DNA of 64,000 nucleotides. Origin: DATEAV01 sp964575425. GTDB lineage: Bacteria > Chloroflexota > Anaerolineae > Anaerolineales > E44-bin32. The notes below the pieces were generated by a model. That model was not told the DNA's origin, searched no databases, and worked only from the letters and a program-made list of their open reading frames with translations. Position 1 is the first letter of the stretch, and every line of letters starts with the position of its first letter. A program made the position numbers and the translations under genes. The DNA is taken from contig CAZNRD010000009.1 of NCBI GenBank assembly GCA_964575425.1, positions 1 through 64,000 of the forward strand, read 5' to 3'. This document shows positions 33,192 through 41,548 of this stretch, piece by piece.

Positions 33192-33960
33192 ATGTCTGCA
33201 GGCACGAAGCGCCTGGTTCGTCTCGGCTCGGCAGTCGTTGTGATCGGCCTGCTCTTCGTCTGGGCAGCGCCTGCGGGGGGCCAGCCGCGCTATGCGGCTG
33301 CAATCGTGCTCAATCCGACTTCCAGTCCGCCGGGGACCACGGTGACTGTCACCGGGAGCGGCTGAGATGCGACCGGCGGAGAGATCGACTGGGACAGCCG
33401 GACCGGCCCGCTGCTCGGAACCTTGCAGGCGAATCAGAACCGGGTGTTCATGACGAGTGTCAACATCCCGGGAGACGCTGGGTAGCACTCGATCGTTGCC
33501 TGTCAGTATTGCACGGCCGTTAACCGACCGGCCATCGTCGCCGGCGCGCCCTTCACCGTGACCGCGGTCATTGATCCCCCGACGCCCTCGCGGCCGCGCA
33601 CGGCCTGCGACGCCCGCGGCGGGGCGGGCGAGACCGTCGTCGATTTCGAAAGCTTCTCCCCTGGCCAGCGCCTGGACGGCACAACGCTGCCGCAGGGGAT
33701 CAGTTTCATCGGGGATGACGCGCTGGTTGTCTTCTCGCCGGCTGTGTCGACCCACTCCCCCTGGCGCGCCCTGATGAATGACTACGCTGGCCGAGAGTTC
33801 GGCAGCGTGAACATCCCCATCCGGATTCGGTTCTCGGCGCTTGCAGACTTCGTGGGCGTTGTTGTCGGCCTCAACGAGCGCATCTGGGTGCATGAACCGT
33901 TCACGGCCACGCTCACCGCGTTCGGCTTCGACGAATCGGGGCATCGGCAGGTGGTTGGCA
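33192..33960 (+). pseudogene. Broken secreted beta-domain protein gene
   Basis: ATG 33192 follows AGGAGG and begins a signal peptide (RLVRLGSAVVVIGLLFVWAAPAGG) and an IPT/Ig-like segment NPTSSPPGTTVTVTGSG. In the same frame a TGA at 33363-33365 (where Trp would fit) and a TAG at 33483-33485 interrupt it. Coding character then continues to about 33940 with DFESFSPGQRLDGTTLPQGI and FSALADFVGVVVGLNE, typical of a secreted beta-sandwich domain. Two different stop codons argue against recoding. Its 3' end is lost at a junction with the reversed RHS fragment. Confidence 0.75.
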
Positions 33961-34276
33961 GCGACGTCGAAACCCTCCAGCCCCATCTCGCTGCGCTGCT
34001 CCCCGGTGAAGCCGTAGATGGAAGTGCCCGTCCCCGTTGTTAGCAGGGGATCGCCGAACGGCTCGTAGGTGCGGGCGAGGGTGATGTTGGCGGAGGTGTT
34101 CGCCAATTGGCGCACCGATCCAAGGGCGTCGCCCAGATGGTATTGCCACCCTCCCGGTTGCTCCTCGCCGATACGAGCATTTCCATACGGGTAGGCGTTC
34201 GTGTCGTCGGAGAGGACCTGCGTCGGGCCGGCGGCCAGGTCCAGGGTGTAAGTCGTGGGCGCGCCGTTCGCCGCGT

Positions 34277-34294
34277 CCCCCGCTGCGCTCGGGG
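34277..34294 (-). repeat. Short hairpin cassette in the RHS remnant (1)
   Basis: CCCC-CGCTGCGCTC-GGGG on the plus strand, in the orientation opposite to the other two. It sits at a break between the GLRDR and NGAPTTYT coding pieces. Confidence 0.55.
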
Positions 34295-34386
34295 CGCCTC
34301 GCGGTTCCTCGGGCGATCCCTGAGTCCGTTGTGCGCGAAAGTGTAGGTGTTCGGGCCATGGGCCGCCGAGATCAGCCGGCCGTTCG

Positions 34387-34410
34387 CCCCGCGAGCGCAG
34401 CGAGACGGGG
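34387..34410 (-). repeat. Short hairpin cassette in the RHS remnant (2)
   Basis: A 24-bp palindrome CCCC...GGGG with core GAGCGCAGCGAG. Removing 28 bp around it, including one copy of a near-duplicated CCAAC/CGAAC flank, restores the frame HHAN-GRLIS. Confidence 0.65.
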
Positions 34411-34466
34411 TTGGCGTGGTGGTAAGTGTACATGTGAACGGCGTCGCTGAGCAGGTTGCCGTCGTG

Positions 34467-34489
34467 CCCCTGGAGCGAAGCGAAAGGGG
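34467..34489 (-). repeat. Short hairpin cassette in the RHS remnant (3)
   Basis: A 23-bp palindrome CCCC...GGGG with core GGAGCGAAGCGAAA, flanked by GTG duplications. Removing 28 bp restores TWEH-DGNLLSD. Confidence 0.65.
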
Positions 34490-34702
34490 TGGTGCTCCCA
34501 GGTGTACCGGACGCCGTCGATCCACCAGTTCAGCCGGCCGGAGGCGGCGCAGCGCCATTGGACCTCCGGGACGTGCGGCGCGTCGCAGCGTTCACCCTCG
34601 GGCTCTAGGATCAGGCGGTGCTCTGGTGGTGGCATCCTGGAGAGGCAAGAGGGAACATGTCTCGGATGGCGAGAGTGCCGTCGATTGCTCCGTTCGCTTC
34701 GG

Positions 34703-34731
34703 TTGCGCCGCGTCAGATTCGGCGCGATAAT
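34703..34731 (+). promoter_or_regulatory. Promoter of the ECF transporter/salvage operon
   Basis: -35 TTGCGC (34703-34708), 17-bp spacer, -10 GATAAT (34726-34731). A second TATAAT overlaps at 34735-34740. The leader before ATG 34768 is about 30 bases. Confidence 0.55.
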
Positions 34732-34767
34732 CCCTATAATATGGCCACTACGTAGACCGCGAGGCAG

Positions 34768-36477
34768 ATGGCCGTAGCACCCAGCCCCATTCTCCAGATC
34801 AACGACCTGCGCTTTCGCTATCGCGGTGCCAAGGAGCCGGCCTTGGACGGCGTGTCGCTCGAACTCCGCCAGGGTGAGTTTCTGGCGGTGATGGGCCCGA
34901 GCGAGGCCGGCAAGAGCACCTTGTGCGCCGCTCTGAACGGGCTCATCCCCCACTACCACAAGGGGAAGTTCGAAGGCAGCGTGGTGGTGTTCGGCCGGGA
35001 TACCCGCCAATTCACCGTCTCCGAGATGGCTCAGGACGTGGGATTGGTGTTCCAGGATTTCGAGGGACAGCTCTTCTCCACCAACGTCGAGCTTGAGATT
35101 GCCTTTGGCCCCGAGAACTTCGCCGTTCCGAGGCCAGAGATCGCTCGCCGCATCAGCGAGAACCTGGCGTACGTCGGCCTTGAGGCGCAGCGCAGCCGAC
35201 CTCCATCGACCCTTTCCGGCGGGCAGAAGCAGAAGCTGGCCATCGCCTCGGTGTTGGCCATGAACCCCCGCCTGCTCGTCATGGACGAGCCGACCACAGA
35301 CCTCGACCCAATCAGCAAGGAGGGCGTTTTCGAAATCGCCCAGAGGCTCCGGCAGCGCCACGACCTGACGTTGATCGTCGTCGAGCATGAGACCGAAGAG
35401 GTGCTGTCCGCCGACCGGCTGCTGCTCCTCGATCACGGCCGGGTGATACAACTCGGACCCACGCGAGAGGTGCTGGGTCAGGTCGACGTTCTGGAAGAAA
35501 TGGGCGTGATGCCCCTGGGCGTGGCCAAGTTCTTCCATCGAATGGGCGCGCCAGAGCTCCCCATGGTGCCAGAGGAAGGAGTTGAGGTCTTTCGTGCGCA
35601 GGGCTGGCGCCTCTCTGACGAGAAGTATGCGCAGATCGTCGCCGAGGACAAGAAGAAGGCTGAGCGCGCAGGGGAGGTGGTCATCCGCTGCTCTGGGCTG
35701 ATGCACACCTACCCGAGCGGGGTGCAGGCACTCAAGGGGATCGATCTGGAAATCCGCCGCGGCGAAATGGTGGCTATCGTGGGTCAGAACGGCAGCGGCA
35801 AGACCACACTGGTGAAGCACTTCAACGGCCTGCTGCTCCCGACTGGAGGGCGGGTGGAGGTCGGGGGCAAGCCGACGAGCGAGCAGGGTGTGTTCCTGCT
35901 TGGGCAGAAGGTCGGCTACGTGTTTCAGAATCCGGACCACCAGATCTTCTCCGACACGGTGTTCGACGAGATAGCCTTCAGCCTCCGTCTGAGGCGCCTG
36001 AGCGATGCCGAGATCAAGGCCCGGGTGGAGGAGGCCCTGGAAGCCGTCGGTCTGGCGGGGTTCGAGCAGGAAGACCCCTTCAGCCTGACCAAGAGCGGCC
36101 GGCAGCGGGTGGCGGTGGCGTCGATCCTGGCGGCGCGGCCGGAGGTGCTGATCCTCGACGAGCCGACCACCGGCCTCGACTACGGCGAACAGCGCAGCAT
36201 GATGGCCTTGGTGAAGAAGCTCAATGAGAGCGGGAGCACGATCATCTTCGTCACGCACCACATGTGGGTGGTGGCGGAATACGCCGAGCGCGTCTACGTC
36301 ATGAAGGACGGCCAGATTCTGCTGCAGGGCTCGACGCGCGATGTCCTGGCGCACGAAGCGGAGCTGCGCCAGGCCTCGCTGCGGCCGCCGCATCTGGTCA
36401 CCTTCTCCAACCGGCTGGGCAAGACCATGCTCTCGGTGGAGGAACTCATCCGCTGCACCGAGGGAAGGACCACCTGA
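34768..36477 (+). CDS. ECF transporter ATPase, two ATP-binding domains fused (EcfA-EcfA')
   Basis: A 569-residue protein with two ABC ATPase domains powering an energy-coupling-factor importer. Domain 1: Walker A GPSEAGKST (about 43-51), Q-loop FQDFEGQLFST, signature LSGGQKQKLAIA, Walker B LLVMDEPTTDLD. Domain 2 from about residue 305: Walker A GQNGSGKTT, Q-loop FQNPDHQIFSDT, an odd signature FSLTKSGRQRVAVAS where LSGGQ is expected, Walker B VLILDEPTTGLD. The Q-loop DHQIFS is typical of ECF ATPases. The stop overlaps the next start by one base. The altered second signature may make one ATP site non-hydrolytic. Confidence 0.9.
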   Translation: MAVAPSPILQINDLRFRYRGAKEPALDGVSLELRQGEFLAVMGPSEAGKSTLCAALNGLIPHYHKGKFEGSVVVFGRDTRQFTVSEMAQDVGLVFQDFEGQLFSTNVELEIAFGPENFAVPRPEIARRISENLAYVGLEAQRSRPPSTLSGGQKQKLAIASVLAMNPRLLVMDEPTTDLDPISKEGVFEIAQRLRQRHDLTLIVVEHETEEVLSADRLLLLDHGRVIQLGPTREVLGQVDVLEEMGVMPLGVAKFFHRMGAPELPMVPEEGVEVFRAQGWRLSDEKYAQIVAEDKKKAERAGEVVIRCSGLMHTYPSGVQALKGIDLEIRRGEMVAIVGQNGSGKTTLVKHFNGLLLPTGGRVEVGGKPTSEQGVFLLGQKVGYVFQNPDHQIFSDTVFDEIAFSLRLRRLSDAEIKARVEEALEAVGLAGFEQEDPFSLTKSGRQRVAVASILAARPEVLILDEPTTGLDYGEQRSMMALVKKLNESGSTIIFVTHHMWVVAEYAERVYVMKDGQILLQGSTRDVLAHEAELRQASLRPPHLVTFSNRLGKTMLSVEELIRCTEGRTT

Positions 36478-37259
36478 TGGATACGGAGGTGTACCTCGAC
36501 CTGGACACCGTCGTCCATCGGCTCGACCCGCGGACCAAGATCCTGATTTTCGTCGCGGTGTTCGCCTCGATTGTGTTCATCGACCACCCGTTGTGGCTGT
36601 TCCCGTTCAGCCTGCTGGTGGTGATCCACGGGTTGGTCAGCCGGTCGCTGGGGAACCTGCGGCGCATTCGATATCTGCTGTTCCTGCTCAGCACGTGGGG
36701 GCTGATCTTGTGGAGCCTGTTCGTCGACGGCGAGACGAAGCTTTTCTGGATCTTTGAGCTGGAGGCCATCGAGTACGCTTTCTCGCGCACCATGCTCATC
36801 CTATCCTTCATCGTCTCCGGCATGATCCTGTTGAGCACCACGCGCAACGAGGAACTGGTCCTGGGGATGATCAAGCTCGGCCTCCCCTACCGTGTGGGCT
36901 TCGCCGTCTCCACCGCGCTGCGCATGGTGCCCACCATCATCGCCACCACGGCGACAATCGCTCAGGCGCAGCGCAGCCGCGGCCTGGACCTCGACAGCGG
37001 TGGTTTCATAGAGCGGATCCGCAAGAACGTGCCGCTGCTGATACCGGTCTTCGTCTCCACCATCCGGGGAACAAACGTCCTGGGGATGGCGCTGGAGTCG
37101 AAGGGCTTTGGGGCCCGGCCCGAGCGCACCTTCTATCTAGAAACCCGGTTCCGTCGGAATGATTACGTTTGCATGCTGCTCCTGGTCATCATCTTTGCTG
37201 CGGCGACCTATGTTCGACTAACCGGGATGTCGAACATCCCGGGGCTGATCCGCTTCTGA
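36477..37259 (+). CDS. ecfT: ECF transporter transmembrane component EcfT
   Basis: A 260-residue membrane protein coupling the ATPases to the substrate-binding S component. It has four to five hydrophobic segments after VVHRLDPRTKILIF, the family's DPRxK start. The two cytosolic coupling helices carry the Ala-Arg-Gly-like motifs as AQAQRSRGLDLDSGG and ALESKGFGARP. It begins at an ATG sharing one base with the ecfA stop codon; the frame is open further upstream only by chance. It is part of the same operon as the isomerase that follows 21 bp later. Confidence 0.92.
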   Translation: MDTEVYLDLDTVVHRLDPRTKILIFVAVFASIVFIDHPLWLFPFSLLVVIHGLVSRSLGNLRRIRYLLFLLSTWGLILWSLFVDGETKLFWIFELEAIEYAFSRTMLILSFIVSGMILLSTTRNEELVLGMIKLGLPYRVGFAVSTALRMVPTIIATTATIAQAQRSRGLDLDSGGFIERIRKNVPLLIPVFVSTIRGTNVLGMALESKGFGARPERTFYLETRFRRNDYVCMLLLVIIFAAATYVRLTGMSNIPGLIRF

Positions 37260-37280
37260 GGATTGGATTCCGGGGAGGGA

Positions 37281-38336
37281 ATGAGCGGGTCTCAGTCTTG
37301 CTTCGATGAGCTGCCGTTCCTGCTGCGCAGGGAGAACGTCGCTCGCTATGAAGACGGGGCCGTGGTGATTTGCGATCGACGGAAGTATCCTTTTGAGCGG
37401 GCCTTCGTGCGCTGCCCGGATATCGAGTCGGTGGCCCGCGCCATCGAGGAGATGGTGACCCAGGGAGGCGGGCCCTCGGTGGCGGCCCTGTATGCCCTGG
37501 CCATGGCCGCGCGGTCGGTGGAAGGGCAGGCCCCGGAAGTCGTCCTCGATCGATTGGAAACCGCTCGAACCCGGCTGGTCGCCACACGCCCGACCAACAC
37601 CTCGCTCGCCTGCTTGCTGGCGCGCGCCATGGAGGTGGTGCGGCGTGTCCTCGAAGACCACCTTCCGCTGGAGGAGACGCTGCTGGCCTGGATCGAGGAG
37701 CGGCGCGATGCCTACTACGAGCAGGTACAAAGCATGGCGCGCTTCGGTGCCGATCTCATCCGGGACGGCGACGGCGTGCTCACGATGTGTTTCGCGGAGA
37801 CCTCCTTCCTCCTGACGTTATCCAGCGCCCACAGGATGAGGAAACGGATTCGCGTCTACGTGCCGGAAACGCGTCCGTACCTTCAGGGTGCCCGCCTGAC
37901 AGCCCCGAGCGTGCAGGAACTCGGGATTCCAGTCACCGTGATCACCGACAACATGCCTGCATATCTGATGTCGCAGGGGAAGGTTCAGGTGTACATGACG
38001 GCGGCCGACCTGGTGACGATGGACGGGCACGTGGTGAACAAGATCGGCACGTTCCAGAACGCGCTGGCGGCTCACCACCATGGCATTCCCTACTTCGTGT
38101 TCACGCTGGGGCCAGACCCCGGACGGCCCGACCGCCGGTCGATTGAAATTGAGGAACGGGATGCGGCGGAGGTGCGCTCCTGTCGGGGTGTGCCGACGAC
38201 CCTGGAGGAAATCGACGCCTACTACCCGGCGTTCGACGTCACGCCGCCCCATCTGGTGGCCGGGGCAATCACGAGGCGCGGCGTGCTCAGCCCCTACGAC
38301 CTCAAGCGATACTACTCCAGCGGAGATCGAGCGTAA
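37281..38336 (+). CDS. MtnA-like sugar-phosphate isomerase (eIF-2B/MtnA superfamily)
   Basis: A 351-residue member of the family that contains S-methyl-5-thioribose-1-phosphate isomerase and ribose-1,5-bisphosphate isomerase. Family landmarks are TRPTNTSLACLLARAM, the catalytic Cys region VLTMCFAETSFL, and the catalytic Asp region AADLVTMDGHVVNKIGTFQNAL. It lies between EcfT and a nucleoside phosphorylase, so a 5-methylthioribose-1-phosphate or deoxyribose-1-phosphate substrate is likely. The TMCFAET sequence departs from the usual MtnA TxCNTG, so a different aldose-1-phosphate is possible. ATG 37281 and TTG 37263 are both possible starts. Confidence 0.8.
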   Translation: MSGSQSCFDELPFLLRRENVARYEDGAVVICDRRKYPFERAFVRCPDIESVARAIEEMVTQGGGPSVAALYALAMAARSVEGQAPEVVLDRLETARTRLVATRPTNTSLACLLARAMEVVRRVLEDHLPLEETLLAWIEERRDAYYEQVQSMARFGADLIRDGDGVLTMCFAETSFLLTLSSAHRMRKRIRVYVPETRPYLQGARLTAPSVQELGIPVTVITDNMPAYLMSQGKVQVYMTAADLVTMDGHVVNKIGTFQNALAAHHHGIPYFVFTLGPDPGRPDRRSIEIEERDAAEVRSCRGVPTTLEEIDAYYPAFDVTPPHLVAGAITRRGVLSPYDLKRYYSSGDRA

Positions 38337-38348
38337 CGGAAGGCCCAG

Positions 38349-39131
38349 ATGCGGGTTGCAGTGATTGGAGGCACGGGGATCCGCTGGATGGCCCAACAAG
38401 GCGTCGAGGCGGATTCCGTTGAAACGCCGTATGGGCCGGTGCAGGTCTGGCGGACCTGCGTGGAGGATGACGAGGTCATCTTTCTCCCCCGTCACGGTCC
38501 AGATCATCACCTGCCACCGCACCGGGTCAACTACCGGGCCAACATCAAGGCCTTGCAGCAGCTTGGGGTGAAGCGGGTGATGGCTGCGTACGCTGTCGGA
38601 TCGCTGCATGCGGCGGTTCCACCTCGTTCGCTGGTGGCGCTGGACCAGCTGTTGGATTTCACTCGAGGGCGGCAGAGCACTTTCTACGATGGCGGTGCCT
38701 CCGGGGTGGTGCACACCGACATGACCGAGCCCTTCTGCCCGGCTCTCCGGGCCCGTCTGCTGGAACGAGCGGAGGCACGCGGTCTGGGCATTGTGCCGCG
38801 CGGCACGTACATCTGCACCGAAGGTCCTCGCATTGAGACGGCAGCCGAGGTGCGCATGTTTGCGCAGCTTGGCGGCGACGTCGTCGGGATGACGGGCGTG
38901 CCAGAAGCGCCGCTGGCGCGGGAGCTGGGGCTGCACTACGCGGCCGTGGCGCTGGCGATCAACTGGGGGGCAGGAATCAAGGCCGCGTTAGAGTTTGTCC
39001 GCGAAGGGCTGGAGGAGGTCCGCGCCGCCATGCTGGACCTGTTCGTCGACGTGCTTCGCAGCCCCAACCTGCCGCCCTGCGGCTGCCAGAACGCGAGCAT
39101 GGTCGTGAGGCCGCCGCAGGATCGGGTGTGA
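38349..39131 (+). CDS. MTAP/MTIP-family nucleoside phosphorylase
   Basis: A 260-residue phosphorylase of the PNP/MTAP family, releasing a purine base from a 5'-methylthio- or 5'-deoxynucleoside. It has GGTGIRW at the N-terminus, the phosphate-site PRHGPDHHLPPHRVNYRANI, GTYICTEGPRIETAAE and VGMTGVPEAPLARELGLHY. The base-specificity position reads AINWGAG: an Asn, as in 6-oxopurine enzymes and methylthioinosine phosphorylase, where adenine-specific MTAP has Asp. With the MTA deaminase gene 1 kb downstream this suggests methylthioinosine as substrate. The start lies 12 bp after the isomerase stop. Confidence 0.85.
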   Translation: MRVAVIGGTGIRWMAQQGVEADSVETPYGPVQVWRTCVEDDEVIFLPRHGPDHHLPPHRVNYRANIKALQQLGVKRVMAAYAVGSLHAAVPPRSLVALDQLLDFTRGRQSTFYDGGASGVVHTDMTEPFCPALRARLLERAEARGLGIVPRGTYICTEGPRIETAAEVRMFAQLGGDVVGMTGVPEAPLARELGLHYAAVALAINWGAGIKAALEFVREGLEEVRAAMLDLFVDVLRSPNLPPCGCQNASMVVRPPQDRV

Positions 39132-39245
39132 GCGCGGCGGAACGAAGCGGGCAGGAAGAGAGGAGGTGATCAAGGGAAGAGAAGAAGCGTGCCTTCACTG
39201 AGCCGTCCGTATGCGTGAGTCGTCGTGCCCAAGGGAGGCCATACC

Positions 39246-40076
39246 ATGAAAGAAGTCATCACGATGTGGAAGTCCACCCGGATGATCATCCTGGTGGCGC
39301 TGTCGGCCGCCATCTACGCGGCTGGACTAATCGCGTTCAAAGGCGGGATCGTCATCGTCCCCGGCATCACGGAAGTCCGCCCTGCCAATGTCTTCCCCAT
39401 CATCTTCGGCCTGATGTTTGGACCCGCCGGAGCCTGGGGGTCTGCCATCGGCAACCTGATTGGGGACATCTTCGGCGGCACGCTGGGTGTCGGGAGCATC
39501 TTTGGCTTTTTCGGCAACTTCGCTCTCGGTTTCGTGCCCTACAAGATGTGGGGCGCGATCGGGTTGGTTCCCAAGCAGGACATGTCGCCCAATGTGAACT
39601 CGTGGCGGAAGCTGGCGGCGTACGTTGTGATCACCGTCGTCTCGGCGGCCGCATGTGCCGTCATCATCGCCTGGTATCTGGACTTGGCGGGCATCGTTCC
39701 CTTCGCCTTCCTCGGCGCGGTGATCACCGTGAACAACGCCATCGCCGAACTGGTGCTGGGTCCACCGCTGCTGCTGCTGCTCTATCCGCGGGTCAAGCGC
39801 TGGGGCCTGATCTGGACCGACATCATGGAGAAGAAGGATGTCGCGGCTGGCTTCGGCAAGGGACTGGCCTCCATCCTGATGATCGTCGGGGCCATCGGCG
39901 GCCTGATCATCGGCATCGGCCTGTCGACCGGCCTGTATGGGCAGCAGATGTTCCAGTTCGCCGGCCAGACCGGCCAGGTGGGCGTGTGGCTGGGCGTACT
40001 GCCCTTCCTGGCGTTGATCGTGCTGTCGGCCTTCATGTTCTCGGGGCGAGAGCAGTTTGAGCCGGAATCGGCCTGA
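39246..40076 (+). CDS. ECF transporter S component (substrate-binding membrane protein)
   Basis: A 276-residue integral membrane protein with an N-terminal MIILVALSAAIYAAGLIAF and the S-component-like EVRPANVFPIIFGLMFGP followed by GNLIGDIFGG. Further hydrophobic segments run to the end. It is longer than typical S components (about 180-200), with an extra loop around residues 120-140. ATG 39246 has GGGAGG seven bases upstream. It lies in the operon with EcfA/EcfT and the salvage enzymes, so its substrate may be methylthioadenosine or a similar nucleoside; that is inference. An intrinsic terminator follows. Confidence 0.82.
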   Translation: MKEVITMWKSTRMIILVALSAAIYAAGLIAFKGGIVIVPGITEVRPANVFPIIFGLMFGPAGAWGSAIGNLIGDIFGGTLGVGSIFGFFGNFALGFVPYKMWGAIGLVPKQDMSPNVNSWRKLAAYVVITVVSAAACAVIIAWYLDLAGIVPFAFLGAVITVNNAIAELVLGPPLLLLLYPRVKRWGLIWTDIMEKKDVAAGFGKGLASILMIVGAIGGLIIGIGLSTGLYGQQMFQFAGQTGQVGVWLGVLPFLALIVLSAFMFSGREQFEPESA

Positions 40077-40093
40077 GAAGACACCACTGCTCC

Positions 40094-40126
40094 GGGCGGG
40101 CCACCGCATGCGGCCCGCCCTTTTGC
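40094..40126 (+). terminator. Intrinsic terminator after the S component gene
   Basis: A 9-bp perfect stem (GGGCGGGCC / GGCCCGCCC) with a 9-base loop, followed by TTTTGCTTT. It lies between ecfS and the deaminase gene, so it may reduce but perhaps not abolish readthrough into the latter. Confidence 0.8.
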
Positions 40127-40162
40127 TTTCACGACCTCCAGCACCGGAAAGGAAGATGCACC

Positions 40163-41497
40163 ATGGCCGCAGGAAAGATTGAAGCCGATCTACTGATCCG
40201 CGGCGGGACCGTGGTCACGGTCGACAGCCAGGCCCGCGTGTTCGAGCAGGGCGCAGTGGCGGTGCGAGGGCCGGATATTGTCGCAGTCGGCCCCCTCGAT
40301 GTTGTGCGCGCGCAGGTCGAAGCGGCCGCTGAGATGGACGCCACCGGAATGGCCGTGCTCCCGGGCCTGGTGAATGCTCACACGCACCTTGCCATGACGA
40401 TCTTCCGCGGGCTTGTCGACGATGCGCCGCTCGACCGCTGGCTGGAGAGAATCTGGGGGATGGAGAAGACTTATGCCACAGCGGGGAACGTCCGCGTTGG
40501 CTGCCTGCTGGCTTTCGCGGAAATGATCCGCAGCGGCACGACCACCGCCGTGGATATGTACTGGCACCGGGACGTGGCGACGGAGCTGGCCCGCCAGGTG
40601 GGGATGCGGCTGGTAAACGGGCCGGCGTTCATCGACTTCGTCGGCCCCGACGGGATTGAGCCCGCCCGACGCATGACTCTTGCGCGGGAGTTCCTGGAAC
40701 GCTACCGGAACGATCCACTGATCGCTACGTGCGTCCAGGCCCACGCCACATACACCGTGCCTCCGGAACTGCTGGAGACGACGCGGGACCTGATGCTTGA
40801 GTACGACGTGCCCTTCGTGACCCACGCCAGCGAGACGACATCCGAGGTGGCCACCGTCCTGGAGCGCTATGGCCGGCGGCCGGTCGACCATCTCGATTCT
40901 CTCGGCCTGCTCGGGCCAAAGACCGTCTTGGCGCATGGCGTGCATCTGCAGGATGAGGAGATCCGACGACTGGCGGAGAGCGGAGCCTCGGTCGTCCACT
41001 GCCCCCAATCGAACTTGAAGACAGGGGCAGGGATCGCCCGTGTGGCAGATCTCCTGCAAGCCGGAGTGAACGTGGCCCTTGGAACGGACGGTGCAGCCAG
41101 CAACAACGACCTTGATCTGTGGGGCGAGATGTACTTCGCGGCCCTCCTGCAAAAAGGCGTGAGGCAGGATCCGACGGTCGTGCCGGCGCGCCAGGCGCTG
41201 CATATGGCGACCATGGGCGGGGCGCGGGCGCTTGCGCTGCAGGACAGGATCGGCTCTCTAGAACCCGGCAAGCGAGCCGATATCATCCTGGTGGACCTGG
41301 ATCGACCGCACCTCACTCCCCTCTACGACGTCTACTCGCACCTCGTGTACGCGGTGCGCGCAGGAGACGTCCGCACCGTCCTGATTCACGGCCGCCCGGT
41401 CATGCGCGACCGAGTCCTGCTGACCATCAACGAGGAAGAAGCACTGACGTTGGCTCGCCGCGTGGGACGCTCAATCGCCCAGGATCTGGGCGGGTGA
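40163..41497 (+). CDS. mtaD: 5'-methylthioadenosine/S-adenosylhomocysteine deaminase
   Basis: A 444-residue zinc amidohydrolase converting methylthioadenosine or SAH to the inosine analogue. Metal ligands and family motifs are present: NAHTHLAMTIFRG, CVQAHATYTVPPE, VTHASETTSEV, AHGVHLQDEEI and the catalytic LGTDGAASNNDLDLW. ATG 40163 has an AAAGGAAG upstream. Deamination to methylthioinosine would feed the phosphorylase and isomerase genes just before it. No promoter was identified between the ecfS terminator and this gene. Confidence 0.9.
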   Translation: MAAGKIEADLLIRGGTVVTVDSQARVFEQGAVAVRGPDIVAVGPLDVVRAQVEAAAEMDATGMAVLPGLVNAHTHLAMTIFRGLVDDAPLDRWLERIWGMEKTYATAGNVRVGCLLAFAEMIRSGTTTAVDMYWHRDVATELARQVGMRLVNGPAFIDFVGPDGIEPARRMTLAREFLERYRNDPLIATCVQAHATYTVPPELLETTRDLMLEYDVPFVTHASETTSEVATVLERYGRRPVDHLDSLGLLGPKTVLAHGVHLQDEEIRRLAESGASVVHCPQSNLKTGAGIARVADLLQAGVNVALGTDGAASNNDLDLWGEMYFAALLQKGVRQDPTVVPARQALHMATMGGARALALQDRIGSLEPGKRADIILVDLDRPHLTPLYDVYSHLVYAVRAGDVRTVLIHGRPVMRDRVLLTINEEEALTLARRVGRSIAQDLGG

Positions 41498-41548
41498 GGG
41501 CCAGGATGGGGGATAGCGGCCGGGGGGCGCCGGGCGACCGCAGCCTGC

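Larger units (their letters stand above)
33965..34640 (-). pseudogene. RHS/YD-repeat core remnant
   Basis: On the minus strand, split over several frames, are pieces of an RHS-repeat protein in correct order: GVRYTWEH, then DGNLLSDAVHMYTYHHAN, GRLISAAHGPNTYTFAHNGL, NGAPTTYTLDLAAG, GWQYHLGDALGSVRQLA, YEPFGDPLL and YGFTGEQRSEMGLEG. Frame breaks coincide with short hairpin insertions at 34467, 34387 and 34277. Both ends are truncated: no N-terminus, and the usual ARYYDP sequence after MGLE is missing. It is the relic of a large secreted or toxin-delivery polymorphic protein. Confidence 0.8.

Noticed and set aside
33363..33485. Possible stop-codon recoding (TGA as Sec or Trp) in the secreted-protein gene
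   Set aside because: A second stop of a different type (TAG) follows in the same frame and the 3' end is missing, so it is a pseudogene. No SECIS-like hairpin was seen.
34372..36393. 673-codon minus-strand open frame opposite ecfA
   Set aside because: Mostly a shadow of the ATPase gene. Only its last 60 or so residues are real coding relic (the start of the RHS remnant), already annotated.
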